This document shows, piece after piece, positions 56,112 through 64,000 of a stretch of 64,000 bases of DNA (positions are counted from its first letter, which is position 1; each line of letters starts with the position of its first letter). Source of the DNA: Temnothorax longispinosus (taxonomy: Eukaryota; Arthropoda; Insecta; Hymenoptera; Formicidae); NCBI RefSeq assembly GCF_030848805.1, contig NC_092360.1, positions 5,394,001 through 5,458,000 on the forward strand, in the 5' to 3' direction. Made by a program: the position numbers and the translations under genes. The notes under the pieces were generated by a model. That model was given only the letters and a program-made list of their open reading frames with translations, made no database searches and was not told the origin of the DNA.

Positions 56112-58728
56112 GTATATCGTGAATAATCTGTCTGACTCGTGCACGTGTCTAATCACGCCTAAGCGTGGCTGCACGCAAAATCAGCGAAAACGGAGACGCG
56201 TAAATTTATGTGTAATGTGTGTGACGTACAGTACGTGATATACAGATACAAAGCTTAAAGTATATGCAGGATGGAAATAGCCGGTAAATCTTCCCAGCGT
56301 GTTTAATACATCAAAATGACGAACGGAAATAGGTTTGTGATGTATGTAATCTCTTTGATTTGGAATAATTTCCAAATATGCTGGGCAAATTTGTCGGTGA
56401 TTTATCATATTGTCAGAAAGTACTGTATATCTTTTATTAGCTCATAAATTTGCACAATATTAACATCTTTTCACCAAAGTGCCTTTAAATATTACTGTTT
56501 TCTATTTAAAAAATAGCAATTTATTCTAATTTTATTTCTAGAATCTACTTGCAATTAATAAAAAGTGTGTGATTTTACATGATATATTTTATTTAAATTA
56601 ATTCCATTAGAAGACCATACTATAAGATCATTTATTCAATAATATCCCTAAAATAATAGAAAAAAATCGTTCAATAATAAAGAAACGTAACAAAAAATAA
56701 ATATTAAGTATTAGTGAAAGAACCCATCTTCTTCTATATATCTTCTCTTCATTTATTATTTAATTTTTAAAGATTGATAAAAAATGAGGAAATGCATGAT
56801 CTAATAGTGGTTTAAAAGGGTATACTGTTAGCAAATAGAATCTGAAAACTAGTTTGGATAGAGCGATGTGGGATAGTCTCAAGTCTCGAGTAAACGTACA
56901 TTCAACGTACGCACGTCGGACGAATCCGCTGGTAAGGCTGATCAAAGCCGAGCAGATTTCTTTATCGCTCACGCGAAGAGGCACACAACGGCTCGCGTAT
57001 GCTTTTCACGCGCGCTTTATCTGTCCCAAGGCAAAGCACAAAAGAAAGCACACTCGAGAAAGAGTTTCGCAGGTACGAATAACAATCGTTGTTGCATCTG
57101 TCTCTCTTCCCATCCTCTTCGCCCCGACGCCCTTGCAGCACCGGGATACGCAGGAAACGCTGACGGTCCTCGACAGGTTGGACCTCGACACCGAGAAGCC
57201 CACCGAGGAGGAACTGGCCAGGAAATTTGGTTTCGAGGAGGCATACTACGAGGGAACCCTCACGTGGTGGCAGAAGCTCAAGCCTCAGATGTGGTCACTT
57301 TTCGATGAACCCTACTCCTCCGTCGCAGCTAAGGTACGATTTGAGTTTGACGTATGCCACCATTAAGCAAATAATTATGATACTAATTGAAATATTAATT
57401 TGTGCGAAAAATCATTAAACACTTCTTGAAAGTACAAACAAATATTTTTTTCTATTTATTTTCATTTTCGATAAATTTTAAATAATGTACACATCTATCC
57501 TATATATATGTATGTATGTCATAAAAGTTTTTTGCAATTATGAACATCAACCAATATTTTATTTTACTAGTACATAATATTTGTTACTTTGTCGCCATAA
57601 AAAGTCTTTTGTACAACACTTACGAGTCGATCGTATTTCTGGATTTTTCAGGTAATCAGTATAGTCTCCGTTTTCTTCATCTGCGTTTCGATACTTTCGT
57701 TCTGCTTAAAAACCCATCCGGATATGCGAGTGCCGATGATCGTGAATCGTTCGCTAAAGATGGACAACACGTCGAATTGGTCGGTGGACAAGATTCGCAC
57801 TAATGCCCACGATGTCTTCTTTTACATCGAATGTATCTGTAACGCCTGGTTCACTTTTGAGTTCTTGATACGTATCACCGCGAGCCCGAACCGTTGCGAC
57901 TTCATCAAGAGCTCGGTGAACCTGATCGACATGGTCGCGACCCTGAGTTTCTACGTCGACCTGGCGTTGCAGCGATTCGCGGCCCACCTGGAGAACGCCG
58001 ACATCCTCGAGTTCTTGAGCATCATACGCATAATGAGACTGTTCAAGCTGACACGTCATTCCTCGGGCCTGAAGATCCTGATACAGACCTTTCGCGCCTC
58101 GGCGAAGGAGCTCACGTTGCTGGTGTTCTTCCTCGTTCTCGGCATTGTCATCTTCGCCAGCCTCGTGTACTACGCGGAGCGCACCCAGTACAACCCGAAG
58201 AACGACTTCAAGAGTATACCCCTTGGTTTGTGGTGGGCCCTGGTGACGATGACGACCGTCGGTTATGGGGACATGGTGCCGAAAACTTATATCGGGATGT
58301 TCGTCGGCGCGCTCTGCGCGCTGGCCGGTGTCCTCACGATCGCCCTGCCGGTGCCCGTGATCGTTAGCAACTTTGCGATGTATTACAGTCACACGCAGGC
58401 GCGAGCCAAGCTACCCAAGAAGAGACGCCGTGTATTGCCGGTCGAACAGCTACGCGCAGTGAGGGCACCCGGCGCACCGCCCGGCGTGCCCGGCGGGCCC
58501 GGGACCGTCGGGCCCCCAGGCTGCGGCCAGCAAATGTCGCACATGCAGTCCAGCGGGGGCGCGATCACCACTGGGCCCCACGGCCTCGGCATGGGCCAAA
58601 CGCCCGGCGTCGGATGCACTGGCGGCGGCCAAGGACCGCAGAACCGAAGAATGAACGCCATTAAGACGAATCATCCGAAGGATCCATTCGCCACGAAAAC
58701 AGGTAACTCGAAGGCGTTCAATCATTGA
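55785..58728 (+). CDS. Shaw: Shaw voltage-gated potassium channel (Kv3 family), three coding exons
   Basis: The spliced CDS is join(55785..56111, 57139..57333, 57652..58728), 1599 nt and 532 aa, with phase 0 junctions. It opens MNLINMDAENRVVLNVGG, as insect Shaw does. The T1 domain has the HX5CX20CC zinc site. S1 is at about 175-193, S2 229-251 and S4 295-318 (SIIRIMRLFKLTRHSSGLKIL, low in charge as in fly Shaw). S5 is followed by the filter TTVGYGD (375-381), S6 with PVPVIVSN, then ARAKLPKKRRRVLPVEQ and a Gly/Pro-rich tail. N-glycosylation sequons (NTS, NWS) lie in the S1-S2 loop. Known role: slow, non-inactivating, weakly voltage-dependent K+ current in neurons. Length is close to the 498-residue fly protein. 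The start is the ATG that gives the conserved N-terminus. Alternative 3' splicing is possible (donor after 58702). Confidence 0.96.
56112..57138 (+). other. Shaw: Shaw intron 1
   Basis: AT-rich for its first 750 bases. The last 270 bases are open in the frame of exon 2, but they include the pyrimidine tract and lack homology, so they are read as intron. Confidence 0.6.
57139..57333 (+). CDS. Shaw: Shaw, coding exon 2 (T1-S1 linker)
   Basis: Residues 110-174, HRDTQETL through EPYSSVAAK. The acceptor is CCCTTGCAG|CAC and the donor AAG|GTACGA. Confidence 0.95.
57652..58728 (+). CDS. Shaw: Shaw, coding exon 3 (S1-S6 and C-terminus)
   Basis: Residues 175-532: the whole membrane domain and tail in one exon, whereas the upstream paralogue splits the same region over several exons. 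The acceptor is TTTTTCAG|GTA and the stop is TGA at 58726-58728. Confidence 0.95.
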   Translation, partial: VISIVSVFFICVSILSFCLKTHPDMRVPMIVNRSLKMDNTSNWSVDKIRTNAHDVFFYIECICNAWFTFEFLIRITASPNRCDFIKSSVNLIDMVATLSFYVDLALQRFAAHLENADILEFLSIIRIMRLFKLTRHSSGLKILIQTFRASAKELTLLVFFLVLGIVIFASLVYYAERTQYNPKNDFKSIPLGLWWALVTMTTVGYGDMVPKTYIGMFVGALCALAGVLTIALPVPVIVSNFAMYYSHTQARAKLPKKRRRVLPVEQLRAVRAPGAPPGVPGGPGTVGPPGCGQQMSHMQSSGGAITTGPHGLGMGQTPGVGCTGGGQGPQNRRMNAIKTNHPKDPFATKTGNSKAFNH

Positions 58729-61700
58729 GGTGTTTTGCACGATTCGTGAGCTCGACTTTTACTTAACTCATTAGTCTACCTGGTACGCAATGGGAAGGTA
58801 CATATGGGGTACACATCGGAGAAAGATTAGAATACCTATAGTTTCTTATTGGGATTGCACACAATTTAACTCTTTAAACTCTAGCCTGAGAATTCTCTTT
58901 TACGTACAGGCCACTTATAATTCTGACCAATTTAACAACTTTAACTGTGAAAAATTAATTCGATAAATAACTGAATTCGGAACACGCTCGTTTATAGATT
59001 ATCGTATTCATTTCCACTGAGTTTCATAGCTTACCCTTATTCACGAAAGACTTAACCACGCGATGAACTTTACTCGGACTCTTAGATAACTTATCTGAAA
59101 GCTTAAGGCAAAGTTGATCTTACTGATTGTTTTAAAATTTGTATCAATCGTTATTCGCCTACGGATTGCAAACGACGCGGGCTGAATGAAGACAAACGGC
59201 AGTTCATAGAAAGTTTTACAATTTATGAAATGCTATTTGTGCAAATTCGTTTTCCATCTATATCTAAATAATCTTGTATATATTCTGACAAGTTTAAATT
59301 TTGCGTGTTTAATACTTATGCCGTGCACGAGACATGAAATGAAACGTTGCAGTAGAACGTGCATACAGTCGTACTTGCATACGCGTTTAGCATATAATTA
59401 ACAACATACATATACGAACAAGTATAAAACAAAGCGCGAGATTCAGGCACTATATGACTAAATATCAGTTTACTCAGTTTAATGTGCTCCACTTAATTTC
59501 CATTTTACGTGAAAATCGCGCACAACCAGAAATCAAAATGATAACGAGGTATTACAAACGCACAATAGTAATGCTTACGATAATGTCATTTAACGTAAGA
59601 GGAAGATTTCAATATTTTTGAAATATTACACGGCGTGTAACGTTAAAACAAATTATTGGCATAAATGATACGGGGCCGTTTTGAGTCGCGACGCGCGTCA
59701 GAAGATCGAGAAAAACGACAAGCTCGACGGAATTAGCCGAGTTCGCGATTTCGTGAATCTTAAAAGCGTCGACCAAACCGGCCAATCTCTAGTGTCTCTT
59801 TTTCTTTTTTTTTCTCGTATGGTGGGTTGCAGAGGAAGACCGGAGGAATTGTAACCTACGAACCAACGGGACCAAGAGAGCCGGAGGTTTGGATTAACCA
59901 TTTGCGGTCGTAGCGTGCTCAGACGTGGGTATCTCTCACAACTGGTCGGAATTATTTTGGAAGCGAATGTGACGCGGCGTGTACACACACCTATAATCAA
60001 AGATTGTCCTGTAAAATCCCGTAAATTTCCGTTTACGCATGCTTTGGCAAGGGAAAAGAAATATGTAAAAAATGACACCTCTCGCTTCATCGAAGCATCA
60101 CGGCTTCCGTTGCCCATTTTCAACGGCTAGGCAAAAATAAACACTGCCGGCGAAGCGTGGCGGCTGAGACTCCCTGACGTATGCAACCGGAACCGGTAAA
60201 AAAATTCTTGCGGCGGCTATCACCGGATACACGACCGCAAAGGGTATATCTATTATTTATCTGAAATGTAGAATTAATAGGAGAAACGGAAGATAAAACT
60301 CTCGAGCTCTGCCTCCCCCCCGAGAGAAAGAATTTCGCCCGTCCGCCGGAATGCCCCGCTCGACGGTTGTACCCTCCGTTTCAATCTTAATTCTATGTTC
60401 CGAATATTATACATATACCGTCGGGACGAAGAGGTGAATGCGAAAGAATCTCTCGGCGGTTATACCACGAGCCATCTATTGATATAAATAAGCAAATTGT
60501 GTAGAAAGTCAAGGAGAACTTGTGTAGCAAGTAGAGAAACTTTCCTCCTTCCTTCGCTTCATAATTTGTATTTTTTAATATTCATAAAAGAGATAATACA
60601 TTTCATCGATAGCAAATAAATGAATCGATGTATTTGACACTATATCGTTCATGATCGAAGAATCTTCTCGAGAAATTCTAAATTGTTTTTCCCTTCGTGC
60701 TTTGATATAGTGAAACACTACGATTTATAATTTCCGCTAGAGAAATTGTATATTTTTATAATTTATCGTACCATCCGCGCTTTCTTCTTAAATATTTGCT
60801 ACAAAAATAACCGTGATCTCTTTTCTTAGCTGTGTTTCTTAGCTGAACGATATCGCGCTTAAGTAATTTCAGCTAAATATTATCACGAGTATGATTTAGG
60901 CGGATTTTTTATATAGAGACGCAATAATGTCTTCGATATTAATATTTCTATCCGCTTTTTCTTCTTCCTTTCGCAAATTTCGTCTTTAATTTCGTCTCGT
61001 TCCGAGTATGCGGCGATTAATAAGCAAGTGTAAAACGAAAATATCCCACAAGAGTGCAGCCGAATGTCTTATACCGTCCACCAGACCACCGTGTTTGTGA
61101 CTCACATAAACATCGCATCACCCATTGCTTCTAAATTTAAGATAGTTGGTGATCTAAGGTACATTGTGGCAAAGGATACGCTGCGCACAGTAGAAACGGG
61201 GACGTAAACTTTATTACGTTTGAAGCTATATACGTTTCCATTGTCGATATCATCATCCGGTCTATACACATTACCTCGATTAAGGAGGAAAAAAATCGAT
61301 TACTCATCGTGGAAGAACCTCGTCCTATCTTCCAGCGATCGTCTATATCGCGCGCCTACATTATTTCTATCGTTAGTGCCATTCTCGTGCATGAAAAACT
61401 CGCGTAAACGGTAAATCGAATAAGCGACAGTGGAAATTGCATCCCTGCATTGCAGCTCGTTTTATATAGCGAAAGAGATAACCGATAGATGCACCGTATC
61501 TTTTTGGTACACCTCCATTATAGATTTTCACCCCCCGTGAACTGTACAAATGACTTGTTGTTCACTGCACGTTTAGCCGTCGGATGTGTTTGTGCCCCCC
61601 TATACGATCCTACGATCCGCGTTCTCACCGCATATTTAGCGATAGTTGTGACTGTCTGGTTCCCTCATCACCTGTCGATTAATTTTTGACACTGTACACG

Positions 61701-64000
61701 AACTTTATATCAGACAAAATTCGGAATCACGCAGCCACTGTTCGGCGTATACTGGTAATGCGGCGCGCTAAATGAGTGGTGAAAATGTGGACACGATGGA
61801 CCTCGTTATTGACATTTGAGAATCTCGATTTGCGAATCGGACTGCCACTTTTAGTGGTAAATGCGGTGAGGGTGCGGACCTACATCACTTTTGCGCACCG
61901 TGGATATCGCCGGGACCAATCCATGAGCTCCTCCCTCCCTCTCTCTCCTCCCCTCCCCCCCTGCAGTATTCGAGATATCGTTTGTAATATCAGTAGGAAA
62001 GAACAGCTCCCTCTGTTCTTGTCCCTCGTGCGCGGAGTTATAATAATGCAGCCTCCTCTCCGATAGCAGCGAAGGGAAGAGCATCCTCTTTCCGCGTTAT
62101 ACATATATCTGTTTTGTGCCTGGGAACAGGGGGTAGAAGGAAGTGCAGGAAGGGACGACAATTAAAAGCATATCATATAGGCACATGTGCGATCGAGTGT
62201 ATACGGATCTCGCGAACAGTCGGCGGACACGCTCTATAGACAATCGTCGCTTCTTCGACAAAATTAATCGTAATTAGGCGTTTTAGTCTTTTTTTTTCTT
62301 TTTTTTTCGGGTGACTCAATATATGGGACAGCCGTTCTCTCTTGGACCAAAATTGCGATTGGTTGATTACATCTTACAAATTTAATAACGACCATATCTA
62401 AACGTGTTTATGTTGTTTTTTTATTTCACTTGATTTGTGCACATTTCGACATATAACACCAAAATAAGTCATAATCAATATTAACATGTTAATGAGACTG
62501 TAAATTAAAGAAAGAATCTTTTAAGGAATTTTAGCTAAGTTAATATTACCCTGTGTGCATTGCAAATTTGATTAAACCGCAAGTATTTTGATTTACTCGA
62601 GTAATATTGGATAATGCAGTAGTCTATCCGTATAGAATAAATAGCTGTATTATTGACAAATGTTACAATCCTGATATTTTATTACGCACAATCGTAACGC
62701 TGTTTCTATACACTAAAATGCGTACGTATATATTTACTTCTGTAATTAAGTTTCGTACGACGGTGATCAAACGCATTCGTACATCGAGTACTTGATCTTA
62801 CTTATAAATAATTGTTTCCCGTTTTTACGATTAAACATTTCGAAGCTTTTCCTTATCCTTTTGGCTTCGCAAATCTTGTTCTTTAATATTCATCTGCTTA
62901 AAATGCAGTGATGGCATTAGTTGATAAGATCATTTTTTAATTAAGAAATGCACGCGCGATTTTATACGCGTGCAATTTTACAATAAATAAATTACTGCCC
63001 GATGTATACATTTGCATATAACTTTTAAGTTTCTTAAGCTACACATTAAATCTGTTTATGGTAGGTACCCAGAAAGAGACGATTGACGTGTCGTTGAAGG
63101 AAGAAATTAATCAAATAACGACGAAATGAATGTCCCGTCGCGCAAAATGATGTGATTGCATTCGCAGAAAAAACTATGTATACAGCGTATGTTACAAGAA
63201 AAAAAGCATATTTAGACGGATGATAAAAATTATTCATATTATTAAAAGCGGTTACTACTGATAGATATGAAAATTGAACGAATAATAAATTCAGCATGCA
63301 AATTAGGCTAATGTGAAAACTTGGCAGCAAATTAACATTTAAATGGCTCCGCGGAGATCAAGTTGATACAGACATTTAATTAAACTATGAGAATTTTCAA
63401 GCCCTTTTTACATTTCCACGCAAATAGAAAATTTTGTTTTCTTTGCACAGATGTGACTATGATTAAATAATATCTAGAAAACTTGCTTTATGAAGCGTAT
63501 AGCCTTCTCAGTATTTTAATTTTAAACATGCCAGAATAATTAAGGTTTAACATCTTGAATATGAATATGAATATGAATATGAATATGAATATGAATATAA
63601 ATTTGTAAAAGTTGTAAAAGCTATAATTTTAATGAACCAGTAAAATTTCATGTTTTTCTAAATTATTTTATGTACACAGTTTGACAATTTTTAATATTCT
63701 ATATTTCTATGTTTTTTATAAATAATCGCTATTACGAAAAATTATTTACGTAAATAAATAATAATTTCTTCTTCTTCTTCTTAGCAGTTCAATCATGTCT
63801 GATACCTGATCTTCTGATATTTAAATCTTTTTTTGGTCAATTAAACTGTTTGTTATAAAAGAAACGCACACAAACACATCACGAGTAAACTTTCATTTTT
63901 CGCATGAAACATAAAAATCCAAAAAAAAGTTTCCAACATCCCAAACCGGAGATATTCGCGCGTTACACTTTTCACGAAATCGAATACGCGTACATCACCC
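58729..64000. other. Shaw 3' UTR and downstream intergenic DNA
   Basis: No further exon recognised. Slightly GC-richer patches occur at 59670-60480 and 61000-62300 with no convincing protein. AATAAA at about 60136-60141 could end a long Shaw 3' UTR. The end of the window holds a hexamer microsatellite and CTT repeats near 63767-63781. A short GCACGCG/CGCGTGC hairpin lies at 62949-62974. Confidence 0.4.
63556..63598. repeat. Hexanucleotide (GAATAT) microsatellite
   Basis: Seven consecutive GAATAT units, the last imperfect, in AT-rich intergenic DNA. Confidence 0.95.

Noticed and set aside
56867..57138. In-frame N-terminal extension upstream of Shaw exon 2 starting with an ATG at 56867
   Set aside because: It would lack the T1 domain, reads through the acceptor's pyrimidine tract, has no family similarity, and Shaw exon 1 already joins in phase.
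1..64000. CRISPR arrays, bacterial operons, viral or toxin genes
   Set aside because: Intron-containing insect-type genes throughout; no regularly spaced direct repeats and no such gene families seen.

Overview
The window looks like a piece of insect nuclear genome, most probably from a hymenopteran such as an ant (inference). The background is very AT-rich, CpG is not depleted, GC-rich CpG-dense patches sit at likely promoters, introns have ordinary GT/AG ends, and the encoded families are typical of insects: an Odd-skipped family zinc-finger factor and Shaw-type voltage-gated potassium channels. No operon, CRISPR array, rRNA or intact tRNA gene was seen. No autonomous transposase or viral gene was recognised.

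Layout: 1-1440 is GC-rich with no gene I can prove. 1441-10390 is an AT-rich gene desert with one striking inverted duplication (4949-5473). 10493-12424, minus strand, holds the two coding exons of a five-finger Odd-skipped family factor (bowl type, 539 aa), with a probable untranslated first exon near 13875 in a CpG-rich region. 15.7-22.3 kb is non-coding. 22573-41826, minus strand, is one large gene of 17 coding exons whose splice phases all agree. It encodes 1747 aa: a long disordered N-terminal region followed by PDZ, PH and PH domains. A second, internal CpG-rich promoter and ATG at 27009 would give a 385-aa form with only the PDZ-PH-PH part. 45457-48557, plus strand, is a diverged Shaw-like channel (6 exons, 517 aa). 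55785-58728, plus strand, is the canonical Shaw channel (3 coding exons, 532 aa). 58.7-64 kb is the presumed Shaw 3' UTR and intergenic DNA.

The two channels are tandem paralogues with different intron positions. The odd-family gene and the PDZ-PH gene are both transcribed leftward. The PDZ-PH gene and the Shaw-like gene diverge across a 3.6-kb spacer. No biochemical link between the genes follows from the sequence, but the odd-family/Shaw neighbourhood may be an old conserved block.

Several small non-autonomous inverted-repeat elements were found by eye: a 0.5-kb element with about 145-bp terminal repeats and tRNA-like B-box motifs at its centre (40404-40899), a degraded half copy of it (23801-23925), a second terminal-repeat element with an internal foldback (24005-24566), and smaller ones at 44513-44640 and 49912-50093. 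Exon ends were set by hand from frame, phase and GT/AG signals. Untranslated exons are mostly undetermined.
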